Notes: generated from the sequence alone by a model not told the origin. Shown: positions 1 to 5,992, counted from the first letter of the stretch. The stretch is DNA of 7,503 bases from Gemmatimonadales bacterium (GCA_013813145.1 JACCSE010000596.1:1-7503); one strand, 5' to 3'. Made by a program: numbers and translations.

Positions 1-432
1 GCGCTCGGGCGGGCGGCGCTGCTCGCGGGGCGGGAGCAGTCGGAGGAGGCCGAGCGTCTGGGACACCTGCGCGACAGCCTGACCGAGCGGCTCAAGGCGA
101 CCGTGGCCGATCTCGTCGTCACCGCCGAAGGGAGCGAGCGGGCGCCCCACGTGCTCAACGTTTCGGTGGCGGGAACCGACAGCGAGGCGCTGCTGATGCA
201 CCTCGATCTCGCCGGGGTCGCGGCATCGAGCGGCTCGGCCTGTTCGACCGGCTCGGTGGAGCCCTCCCACGTGCTGGTGGCGATGGGGATCCCACGAGAC
301 ATAGCGCTTGGCGCGATCCGCTTCAGCTTCGGCCGGGAGAGCAGCCCGGCCGACGTCGAGCGGGTCGCGGAGGTCATGCCGGGCGTCGTCGCCAAGGTGC
401 GGAAGCTGGCGGGGGTGCTGGGTCGTGCCTGA
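1..432 (+). CDS. Cysteine desulfurase (NifS/IscS family), C-terminal part, 5' end outside window
   Basis: This PLP enzyme takes sulfur from L-cysteine as a protein-bound persulfide and passes it to acceptors. The frame is open from base 1, giving 143 residues up to TGA at 430-432. The catalytic loop SSGSACSTGS is visible, with the persulfide cysteine at 241-243, followed by EPSHVLVAMG and IRFSFGRE, which are typical of group I (NifS/IscS) desulfurases. The group II (SufS) signature RxGHHCA is absent. The PLP-binding lysine would lie roughly 120 residues before the cysteine, outside the window. The tail after the cysteine (62 residues) is somewhat shorter than in E. coli IscS and more like the Bacillus YrvO/NifS-type enzymes. 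The stop codon lies inside the next gene, mnmA (8-nt overlap), which suggests translational coupling and a role as sulfur donor for tRNA thiolation. No iscU or iscA follows it. The family call is firm; the exact orthologue (iscS, nifS or yrvO type) is not decided, so no symbol is given. Confidence 0.93.
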   Translation, partial: ALGRAALLAGREQSEEAERLGHLRDSLTERLKATVADLVVTAEGSERAPHVLNVSVAGTDSEALLMHLDLAGVAASSGSACSTGSVEPSHVLVAMGIPRDIALGAIRFSFGRESSPADVERVAEVMPGVVAKVRKLAGVLGRA

Positions 433-1495
433 GGGGCCGCGGGGCAGAGTGCTCGTCGCGATGTCCGGCGGCGTAGACAGCTCGGTCGCGGCGGCGCGGC
501 TGGTGGAGCAGGGCTACGACGTGGTCGGCGCCACGATGAAGCTCTTCTGCTATGGCGACGAGGTGCCGGACCGCCCCTGCTGCTCGCTCGACTCCATCAA
601 CGACGCGCGCGACGTCGCCCACACGCTCGGCATCCCGCACTACGTGCTCAACCTGGAGGACCGGTTCGCGCTTCACGTCATCCAGAACTTCGTGAGCGAG
701 TACAGCCGGGGCCGCACCCCGATCCCCTGCGTGCGGTGCAACTCGTTCACCAAGTTCCGCGATCTGCTGGCCCACGCGGACGCGCTGGACTGCGCCAACA
801 TCGCGACCGGACACTACGCGGTGGCGCGCGAGGGCGGGCTGTACCGCGGGGCGGATCGCCGCAAGGACCAGAGCTATTTCCTCTGGGGCATCGACCGGGC
901 GGTCGTGGCCCGCATGCTGACCCCGGTGGGCGAGCTATCGAAGAGCGAGACCCGCGCGCTGGCGCGGCGGCTCGGCCTGACCACGGCGGAGAAGCCGGAG
1001 TCGGTCGAGATCTGCTTCGTCCCGGACGACGACTACGCCCGCGTGCTGGAGCGGCACCTGCCCGCGGACGCGCCCGCGTTGACGCCGGGTCCGCTGGTGA
1101 CGACGGCCGGGGAGATCGTGGGCGAGCACGGCGGCTACGCCCGGTACACGATCGGTCAGCGCCGGGGACTTCCCGGCGGCTACGGCGAGCCGCGCTACGT
1201 TGTGGCCATCCGGCCGGAGCGGCGGGAGGTGGTGATCGGCACCGCCGACGATCTGGCCGGGCACCGAGTGCGTCTGGAGGAGCTGAACTGGCTCGCCGAT
1301 CCGCTCCGGGCAGGCGACAGGTGCGAGGTCCAGGTTCGCCATCGGGCGCCCGGGGTCGAGGCCACGGTTCTCGAGTCGGGCGCCGGTGCTCTGGACCTGG
1401 CGCTGGCCGAGCCGGTTCGCGCCATCACGCCGGGACAATCCGGGGTGCTCTACGGACCGGGGGGCAGGGTCCTGGGCGGCGGAGTCATCGGTTGA
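425..1495 (+). CDS. mnmA: tRNA-specific 2-thiouridylase MnmA
   Basis: MnmA activates U34 of tRNA-Lys, tRNA-Glu and tRNA-Gln by adenylation and replaces O2 with sulfur (s2U34). I chose GTG at 425, giving 356 residues, the usual family length. It sits 12 codons before the PP-loop and just inside the desulfurase stop; an earlier in-frame start would read through desulfurase coding sequence. GTG 449 and ATG 461 are alternatives but leave almost nothing before the PP-loop. Motifs in order are the ATP pyrophosphatase loop SGGVDSS (14-20), RPCCSLDS (50-57), GRTPIPCVRCNSFTKF with Cys102 and Cys105, ATGHYAV (127-133), KDQSYFLWGI (147-156), EKPESVEICFVP with Cys197, and YTIGQRRGL in the C-terminal half. 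Cys105 and Cys197 match the catalytic pair Cys102/Cys199 of E. coli MnmA. Cys102 makes this a CXXC-type enzyme where E. coli has DXXC. The neighbouring desulfurase fits as sulfur donor. The call is firm. Confidence 0.96.
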   Translation: MPEGPRGRVLVAMSGGVDSSVAAARLVEQGYDVVGATMKLFCYGDEVPDRPCCSLDSINDARDVAHTLGIPHYVLNLEDRFALHVIQNFVSEYSRGRTPIPCVRCNSFTKFRDLLAHADALDCANIATGHYAVAREGGLYRGADRRKDQSYFLWGIDRAVVARMLTPVGELSKSETRALARRLGLTTAEKPESVEICFVPDDDYARVLERHLPADAPALTPGPLVTTAGEIVGEHGGYARYTIGQRRGLPGGYGEPRYVVAIRPERREVVIGTADDLAGHRVRLEELNWLADPLRAGDRCEVQVRHRAPGVEATVLESGAGALDLALAEPVRAITPGQSGVLYGPGGRVLGGGVIG

Positions 1496-1508
1496 GGCCG
1501 TCGAGTCC

Positions 1509-1877
1509 ATGCCCTCGTTAGTCCTGCACTGGCTGCTGAACGCGGCGGCGCTCTGGACGGCGGCATACCTGCTGCCGGGGCTGGACTTCACCGGCGGCCC
1601 GGTGGACCTGCTGCTCGTGGCCGCCGTCTTCGGCATCGTCAACAGCCTGCTCCGGCCGATCCTCACCGTTCTCACCTGTCCGCTCATCGTGGTCACGCTG
1701 GGTCTCTTCACGCTGGTGATCAACGCGGTGCTGGTGCTGGTGACCGGATGGCTGTCGGTGCGCTGGGATCTCGGGTTCACGGTAAGCGGGTTCTGGGCCG
1801 CGTTCTGGGGTGGTCTGGTGGTCGGCGTGGTGAGCCTGGCGGTGTCGCTGGCGGTGCGGGGGAAGGAGCGGGGGTGA
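1509..1877 (+). CDS. Small four-TM membrane protein, YvlD / phage-holin-4 superfamily
   Basis: This 122-residue, almost entirely hydrophobic protein begins at ATG 1509, 13 nt after the mnmA stop. A weak GAGG (1494-1497) lies 11 nt upstream. Four membrane segments are visible, at about residues 4-23, 32-52, 57-82 and 94-116. Family landmarks are YLLPG (20-24), GIVNSLLRPIL (42-52) with Asn45, Arg49 and Pro50, and TLGLFTLVIN (63-72), followed by a GF-W pattern at 94-96. These match the YvlD/DUF360 group, annotated in databases as mycobacterial-type 4TM phage holin superfamily IV. Despite that name, most members are chromosomal inner-membrane proteins of unknown function and no phage genes are nearby. 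There is no signal peptide apart from the first helix. The C-terminus ends in a charged RGKERG tail, probably cytoplasmic. The spacing suggests cotranscription with mnmA. The family assignment is good; the molecular role is unknown. Confidence 0.85.
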   Translation: MPSLVLHWLLNAAALWTAAYLLPGLDFTGGPVDLLLVAAVFGIVNSLLRPILTVLTCPLIVVTLGLFTLVINAVLVLVTGWLSVRWDLGFTVSGFWAAFWGGLVVGVVSLAVSLAVRGKERG

Positions 1878-1894
1878 TGCTGCGTCCGCCGTTT

Positions 1895-1920
1895 CTGCCC
1901 CCTGCCCCTGCCCGCTGCCC
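1895..1920 (+). repeat. Short CTGCCC repeat tract in the ppk1 upstream gap
   Basis: Four copies of CTGCCC begin at 1895, 1902, 1908 and 1915 (spacing 7, 6, 7), making a C-rich tract with few purines in the intergenic gap. It is non-coding in context and may be simple slippage-prone sequence. I see no known site in it. Confidence 0.45.
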
Positions 1921-1952
1921 CGTTACCTCCCCGTTACCTACCGTCTCACTCC
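1920..1952 (+). promoter_or_regulatory. Tandem 11-bp direct repeat upstream of ppk1, possible response-regulator (PHO-box-like) site
   Basis: CCGTTACCTCC (1920-1930) is followed at once by CCGTTACCTAC (1931-1941), with 10 of 11 bases identical. A weaker third unit, GTCTCACTCC, starts at 1943. Tandem units of 11 bp, one helical turn, are how PhoB/PhoP and related winged-helix response regulators bind DNA. The GTTACC core resembles the GTTCACC core of actinobacterial PHO boxes but lacks one base. ppk genes belong to the phosphate-starvation regulon in several bacteria. The repeat is directly seen; its function as an operator is inference. Confidence 0.4.
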
Positions 1953-1958
1953 CGCGGG

Positions 1959-1964
1959 TACCTT
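1959..1964 (+). promoter_or_regulatory. Candidate -10 element (TACCTT) for ppk1
   Basis: TACCTT matches the TANNNT form of a -10 box and ends 6 nt before the GTG start at 1971. That spacing would place transcription initiation at or very near the start codon, as in leaderless genes. No convincing -35 lies 17 nt upstream; the 11-bp repeats occupy that region, as at activator-dependent promoters. A TANNNT match alone carries little information, so this is tentative. Confidence 0.3.
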
Positions 1965-1970
1965 TGAGCT

Positions 1971-4082
1971 GTGACCGATCTTCAGCTCCGTTCTCCCCAG
2001 AAGTCTCCGGCGCCGGATCTGCGGGATCCGTCGCTCTACCTCAACCGCGAGCTCTCCTGGCTTCAGTTCAACCGCCGGGTACTGCACGAAGCGGCCGATG
2101 CGCGGACGCCGTTGCTGGAGCGGGTCAAGTTTCTCAGCATCTTTTCCAGCAATCTCGACGAGTTCTTCCAGGTCAGGGTCGCGGGCCTCAAACAGCAGGT
2201 GGCCGCGGGGATCGTGGAGCGGACCGCGGACGGCATGACGCCGGAGGCGCAGCTCCGCGCCATCTCCAGCGTGGTGCGCGAGCTGCTGCAGGAGCATCGC
2301 CGCTGCCTCATGGACGACGTGCTGCCCGCGCTGGCGGAACGCGGCGTGACGCTGCACCAGAGCCTGGACGGGCTCCCGCGACAAGACCGGGAGCACCTGG
2401 ATGCCTACTTCCACGCCAACGTGTTCCCGGTCCTCACCCCGCTCGCGGTGGACCCGGGACATCCCTTCCCCTACATCTCCAACCTCAGCATCTCGCTCGC
2501 CGTGGTGCTGCGCGGCCCCGACGGGGAGGAGCGGTTCGCCCGGGTGAAGGTGCCCAAGATCATTCCGCGGTGGGTGCCTCTCACCGATCCGCGTAGTTGC
2601 GTGCCGCTGGAGCAGGTGATCGGGGGCAATCTCGAATCATTGTTCCCGGGGGTCGAGATCCTGGGCTGGTATCTGTTCCGGATCACCCGCAACACCGATC
2701 TCCAGATCGAGAGCGACGACGAGGCGGACGACCTCCTCAGCCTGATCCAGGAGGAGGTCCGCAACCGGCGGTTCGGCGAGGTGGTGCGGATCGAGGTGCA
2801 CGCTTCGATGCCCGCCTCGCTCCGCCAGCTACTCCTCGCCGAGTTCACCGACCAGCAGGAGCCCCCCGCCCTGCCGCTCACGGCCGAGGATCTCTACGAG
2901 GTCGTGGGTCTGATGGACACCGCCGATCTTCTGTCGTTCAGCGCGCTCGACCTGCCGGCGCTCCGCGATCCGGTCCTACACCCCGGAACCAGCCCGCGGC
3001 TGGCAGCGGCGCGCAACATCTTCGACGTGATCCGCGAAGGCGACATCCTGCTGCACCATCCGTACGACAGCTTCGCCACCTCGGTCGAGCGGTTCATCCA
3101 GACCGCGTCGGAGGATCCCGACGTTCTGGCGATCAAGCTGACGCTCTACCGCACCGGGGGCGACAGCAGCATCGCGCGGATGCTGGCGCAGGCGGCGGAG
3201 CGGGGCAAGCAGGTGGCGGTGCTGATCGAGCTTCAGGCGCGTTTCGACGAGGAGAACAACATCATCTGGGCCCAGCGGCTGGAGGACGTGGGGGTGCACG
3301 TGAGCTACGGCGTGCCCGGGCTTAAGACCCACGCCAAGGTGATGCTGGTGGTCCGCCGCGAGGGCGACACCATGCGGCGCTACGTACACATCGGGACCGG
3401 CAACTACAACCCGAAGACGGCGCGGGTCTACACCGACTTCGGAATCCTCAGCGCCGACCCCAGGCTGGGAGCGGATCTCAGCGATCTGTTCAACGTGCTG
3501 ACCGGCTTCGCCTCACCCGCCGGCTACCGGAAAATGATCGTCGCTCCGCGGGGAATGCGCTGCCGCTTTCTGGAGATGATCCACCGGGAGGTGGCCCACT
3601 GCCGGGCCGGAAGACCTTCGCGCATCATGGCGAAGATGAATGCGCTGGTGGACCCCGACCTCATCGCGGCGCTGTACGCGGCCTCGCAGGCGGGGGTGCC
3701 GATCGATCTGATCGTCCGAGGAATCTGCTGCCTCAGGCCCGGTCTCCCCGGAATCAGCGAGACGATCCGGGTCATCAGCATCGTGGGGCGGTTCCTCGAG
3801 CACTCGCGGGGCTTCTACTTCTTCAATGACGGGGCCGAAGAGGTTTACATCGGCTCCGCCGACTGGATGCCCCGAAATTTGGACCGCCGGATCGAAGCGG
3901 TCGCGCCGGTGGACGACCCACTGCACCGGCTAGCGCTGCGGGACCTGCTCCAGCTCATGTGGCAGGACAACCGCCAGGCCTGGGACCTGCACCCGGACGG
4001 CTCCTACGAGCAACGCCGCGCGTCGAGCGTGGAGGCGGAACGGGCAGTGCATCGGATGTTGGTGGAGGCGATGAAGGGATAG
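1971..4082 (+). CDS. ppk1: Polyphosphate kinase 1
   Basis: PPK1 reversibly polymerises the terminal phosphate of ATP into inorganic polyphosphate. GTG 1971 starts a 703-residue protein, normal for the family (about 690-750). N-terminal domain landmarks are YLNRELSWLQFN (23-34) and SNLDEFF (60-66), whose Asn61 corresponds to the nucleotide-binding Asn of E. coli PPK. The head domain includes LTPLAVDPGHPFPYISNLS. The two phospholipase-D-like catalytic domains follow, with HHPYDSF, KLTLYRTGGDSSI, ARFDEENNI, GLKTHAKV with His454 (the autophosphorylated histidine by homology) and GTGNYNPKTARVYTDF. The second contains RGICCLRPG, EHSRGFYFF with His611, and YIGSADWMPRNLDRRIE. All key motifs are intact and the frame is unbroken. 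No good Shine-Dalgarno sequence precedes the start (only GAG at 1966-1968, two bases away). The gene is separated from the upstream membrane protein by 93 nt with its own candidate control sites. No exopolyphosphatase gene (ppx) follows; the next gene is convergent. Confidence 0.97.
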   Translation: MTDLQLRSPQKSPAPDLRDPSLYLNRELSWLQFNRRVLHEAADARTPLLERVKFLSIFSSNLDEFFQVRVAGLKQQVAAGIVERTADGMTPEAQLRAISSVVRELLQEHRRCLMDDVLPALAERGVTLHQSLDGLPRQDREHLDAYFHANVFPVLTPLAVDPGHPFPYISNLSISLAVVLRGPDGEERFARVKVPKIIPRWVPLTDPRSCVPLEQVIGGNLESLFPGVEILGWYLFRITRNTDLQIESDDEADDLLSLIQEEVRNRRFGEVVRIEVHASMPASLRQLLLAEFTDQQEPPALPLTAEDLYEVVGLMDTADLLSFSALDLPALRDPVLHPGTSPRLAAARNIFDVIREGDILLHHPYDSFATSVERFIQTASEDPDVLAIKLTLYRTGGDSSIARMLAQAAERGKQVAVLIELQARFDEENNIIWAQRLEDVGVHVSYGVPGLKTHAKVMLVVRREGDTMRRYVHIGTGNYNPKTARVYTDFGILSADPRLGADLSDLFNVLTGFASPAGYRKMIVAPRGMRCRFLEMIHREVAHCRAGRPSRIMAKMNALVDPDLIAALYAASQAGVPIDLIVRGICCLRPGLPGISETIRVISIVGRFLEHSRGFYFFNDGAEEVYIGSADWMPRNLDRRIEAVAPVDDPLHRLALRDLLQLMWQDNRQAWDLHPDGSYEQRRASSVEAERAVHRMLVEAMKG

Positions 4083-4083
4083 C

Positions 4084-4094
4084 GGGGCGGCCCC
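4084..4094. other. Compact GGGGCGGCCCC inverted repeat between convergent stop codons
   Basis: The 12-nt gap between the ppk1 stop (TAG, 4080-4082) and the dnaJ stop (TGA on the minus strand, 4095-4097) is almost entirely an inverted repeat of four G and four C around CGG. It could form a small GC hairpin in transcripts from either side. Four base pairs and no following T-run make it weak as an intrinsic terminator; I record the structure and do not call it a terminator. Confidence 0.4.
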
Positions 4095-5198
4095 TCAGTA
4101 CTGCATCCCCGCCGCCTCCGCAAACCGCTTCAGCAGATCCTGCTGTTCTTCCGTCAGCCGCTCCGGCAGAGTCACCTGCACCGCGACGAGCTGGTCGCCG
4201 CGGCGGCCGTTCTTTTCGATGCCCTGGCCTTTGATCCGGAACTTCCTCCCCGGCTGGGTTCCCGCGGGAATCCGGAGCATCACCTTCTTTCCATCCACCG
4301 TGCGGACCCGGAGCCGGGTGCCGAGCGCGGCTTGGGCCACGTTGATCGGCACCTCGCAGATGATGTCGAGGCCTTCGCGGCGGAAGAATCGATCGGGCTG
4401 GACCTGGAAGGTGACGACGATGTCGCCGGACGGAGCACCGGACTGCCCTGCCCCGCCCTGGCCCCTCAAGCGGATGCGGGATCCGGTATCCGTCGCCGGC
4501 GGAACCGTGATCACGACCCGGCGTTCGGTGCGGACCTCGCCGGCTCCCCGGCAGGTAGGGCACGGCTGCGACGGGATCCGCCCCCGGCCGCGGCACTGCG
4601 GGCACGGACGATTGACCGCGAACCCGCCCTGACCGAAGGAGATGGTTCCCCGCCCATCGCACTCGGGACAGGTGGACCACGTCGCCCCGGGCGCGCCTCC
4701 CGATCCGGCGCAGGTGGGGCACGGGTCGCTGACCGGGATCGCGACCGGGATCTTCCCGCCCAGCGCGGCGATGCGGAAGGGTACCTCGACGACCGCCTCG
4801 AGGGTCTCGGCCGATGGCTCCTCCCGCCGGCCGCCGCGACCGAAGATCGACGAAAAGATGTCGCCCAGTCCGCCGAAGTCGCCGAACTCCAGGCCTTCCG
4901 CGCCGCCACCCTGAGCTCCGCCCGTGGCAGCGCCCGAGCGCGCCCCGCCCGCCCGTTGTCGCGCCATCCCGTCGAACGCCCCCAGCCGGCGCATCTGGTC
5001 GTACTGCTTCCGCTTGTCCGCGTCGGAGAGGACGCCATGCGCTTCCGAAATTTCCTTGAAGCGCTCGCCCGCCGAAGGATTGTTCGGATTGGCGTCGGGG
5101 TGATACTGCTTGGCCAGGCGGCGGTAGGCCTTCTTGATGTCGTCCTGACTCGCCGAGTCCGGGACGCCGAGGACCTGGTAGAAGTCCTTGGCGGCCAC
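4095..5198 (-). CDS. dnaJ: Chaperone protein DnaJ (type I Hsp40)
   Basis: DnaJ is the cytoplasmic J-domain co-chaperone that delivers clients to DnaK and stimulates its ATPase. The protein has 367 residues, close to the usual 370-380. The J domain spans 1-70 (DFYQVLGV, AYRRLAKQYHPD) with the essential HPD at 33-35. A G/F-rich linker follows at about 75-125 (GDFGGLGDIFSSIFGRGG). The zinc-binding region has all four CXXCXGXG repeats, at 160-167, 177-184, 199-206 and 213-220, so this is a class I (DnaJA) protein and not a CbpA type. The two C-terminal substrate-binding beta domains follow, with VTFQVQPDRFFRREGLDI and GTRLRVRTVDGKK, and the end is RFAEAAGMQY. GTG at 5198 is the start: it lies 1 nt after the grpE stop and gives the standard MAAKDFYQVLGV opening, so translation is probably coupled to grpE. 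dnaK and hrcA are not in the window. Confidence 0.97.
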   Translation of the reverse strand: MAAKDFYQVLGVPDSASQDDIKKAYRRLAKQYHPDANPNNPSAGERFKEISEAHGVLSDADKRKQYDQMRRLGAFDGMARQRAGGARSGAATGGAQGGGAEGLEFGDFGGLGDIFSSIFGRGGRREEPSAETLEAVVEVPFRIAALGGKIPVAIPVSDPCPTCAGSGGAPGATWSTCPECDGRGTISFGQGGFAVNRPCPQCRGRGRIPSQPCPTCRGAGEVRTERRVVITVPPATDTGSRIRLRGQGGAGQSGAPSGDIVVTFQVQPDRFFRREGLDIICEVPINVAQAALGTRLRVRTVDGKKVMLRIPAGTQPGRKFRIKGQGIEKNGRRGDQLVAVQVTLPERLTEEQQDLLKRFAEAAGMQY

Positions 5199-5199
5199 C

Positions 5200-5811
5200 T
5201 CAGGCCTGGCCTGGCTCGGAGTAGACCTGCACCCGGGCCGGACGCACCAGGTTTCCCTTGTAGCGGTAGCCGGTCTGGAAGGTCGCGCTCACCTGATGAT
5301 CCTGGGCCGCGGATGGCGGTGGGAGCACCGACACCGCCTCGTGAATACTGGGGTCGAAGGGCTGGCCGACGGGATCGATCCGCTCGAGCCCGGCACCCTC
5401 GAGCTCCTTGCGGAGCTTCTTGTCCACCAGCGCGGTGGCCTCGCGCAGCGCCTGCGGCGAGGCGGCGTCACCGCCGGCGACGAGCCGGTCCAGATCGTCG
5501 AGCGCGTCGAGCAGCCGGCTCACCAGCGCGGCCTGGGCGCGGTCGCTCAGCTCGGTGCGCTCGCGTGCGACCCGCTTGCGGAAGTTGTCGAACTCCGCGG
5601 CCAGCCGGAGATGCTGCTCCCGGCTCTCCTCCAGTTGGCCTTGAAGCCGGCGGACGGCCTGTTCCTCGGGCTCCATCGGCAGGACGCCGCGGCCCTCGCC
5701 GAAGATCGGCTGAGTCTCTTCGTCCCGGGACGAGGGCTCCTGAGACATGTCGGTCGAGGCGATGTCGGCCCCATCGGCACTGCGCCCGGTCGGCGCGGCG
5801 GGCTCGGCCAT
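5200..5811 (-). CDS. grpE: GrpE, nucleotide exchange factor for DnaK
   Basis: GrpE is a cytoplasmic homodimer that releases ADP from DnaK in the Hsp70 cycle. With the start chosen here (ATG 5811) it has 203 residues. It has an acidic, disordered N-terminus, then a long coiled coil from about residue 47 (EPEEQAVRRLQGQLEESREQ, AAEFDNFRKRVARE), a four-helix region (LVSRLLDALDDLDRL), and the beta wing that contacts DnaK (PFDPSIHEAVSVLP at about 151-164, GYRYKGNLVRPARVQVY near the C-terminus). The start is uncertain: the frame stays open to GTG 5880 and GTG 5922, and ATG 5748 would give 182 residues. I favour 5811 because codons upstream of it have a clearly lower third-position GC and the outermost extension overlaps promoter-like sequence. 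None of the candidates has a strong Shine-Dalgarno. It is followed by dnaJ after 1 nt. The family call is firm. Confidence 0.95.
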   Translation of the reverse strand: MAEPAAPTGRSADGADIASTDMSQEPSSRDEETQPIFGEGRGVLPMEPEEQAVRRLQGQLEESREQHLRLAAEFDNFRKRVARERTELSDRAQAALVSRLLDALDDLDRLVAGGDAASPQALREATALVDKKLRKELEGAGLERIDPVGQPFDPSIHEAVSVLPPPSAAQDHQVSATFQTGYRYKGNLVRPARVQVYSEPGQA

Positions 5812-5992
5812 ACCGGCGGGGGTATGGATGGGGTCTTCACCGACCCGATCGTCTGTGCTAAACCTTCGGTTGTCAGTCACTTGCAGCTCAGCTTGTAGCG
5901 GTTGCGTCAAAGATAACAGCACGGGGCGGGCTGCACCGCAGGAGCCAGGACGATGCTGCGGCTCTGCGCTTCGAAGTATGACGGAGGGGGCT
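5812..5992 (-). promoter_or_regulatory. Intergenic region expected to hold the grpE-dnaJ promoter
   Basis: These 181 nt separate the TPR gene from grpE (same strand) and are less GC-rich than the flanking genes between 5850 and 5925. A TTGACG hexamer, read on the minus strand at 5910-5905, resembles a -35 box, but none of the 16-18 nt spacings leads to a TATAAT-like -10. GTGCTAA (5855-5861, plus strand) equals most of one arm of the HrcA-binding CIRCE element, but the other arm is missing. The region probably contains the grpE promoter because a new unit must start here if the hairpin at 5938-5967 ends the upstream transcript. I cannot define the promoter itself. Confidence 0.35.
5938..5967 (-). 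terminator. Hairpin downstream of the TPR gene, terminator-like without T-run
   Basis: On the minus strand GCAGAGCC (5967-5960) pairs with GGCTCCTGC (5946-5938), giving eight base pairs with one bulged base and a 13-nt loop. It lies 25 nt past the TPR gene stop, the right place for a 3'-end structure. No T-rich stretch follows, so a classic intrinsic terminator is not shown; it may only stabilise the transcript end. Confidence 0.3.

Noticed and set aside
308..424. Extended N-terminus of MnmA from an upstream start at 308.
   Set aside because: This stretch is the desulfurase coding sequence read in another frame. MnmA homologues begin just before the PP-loop, which GTG 425 provides.
1386..1508. 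Extended N-terminus for the YvlD-like protein from 1386.
   Set aside because: It would overlap the conserved C-terminus of MnmA in another frame, and family members start directly with the first hydrophobic helix, as from ATG 1509.
935..1780. A 281-codon minus-strand frame opposite mnmA and the membrane-protein gene.
   Set aside because: Low-complexity shadow composition with no motif, and both plus-strand genes under it are clear.
1509..1877. Phage holin, implying a prophage.
   Set aside because: The superfamily name is misleading. The neighbours are housekeeping genes, and no endolysin, tail or integrase gene or attachment site is visible.
4332..5861. A 509-codon open frame on the plus strand, antisense to dnaJ and grpE.
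   Set aside because: It is a GC-rich shadow frame, full of Arg, Ala, Gly and Pro with no domain-like pattern, lying opposite two unmistakable genes.
5835..5861. CIRCE (HrcA operator) upstream of grpE.
   Set aside because: Only one arm is recognisable (7 of 9 bases in 5853-5861). The arm expected nine bases away (5835-5843) matches at about 2 of 9, so the required dyad is missing.
5882..5910. Sigma-70 promoter with TTGACG (minus strand 5910-5905) as the -35 box.
   Set aside because: None of the hexamers at 16, 17 or 18 nt spacing (AGCTGC, GCTGCA, CTGCAA) resembles TATAAT.
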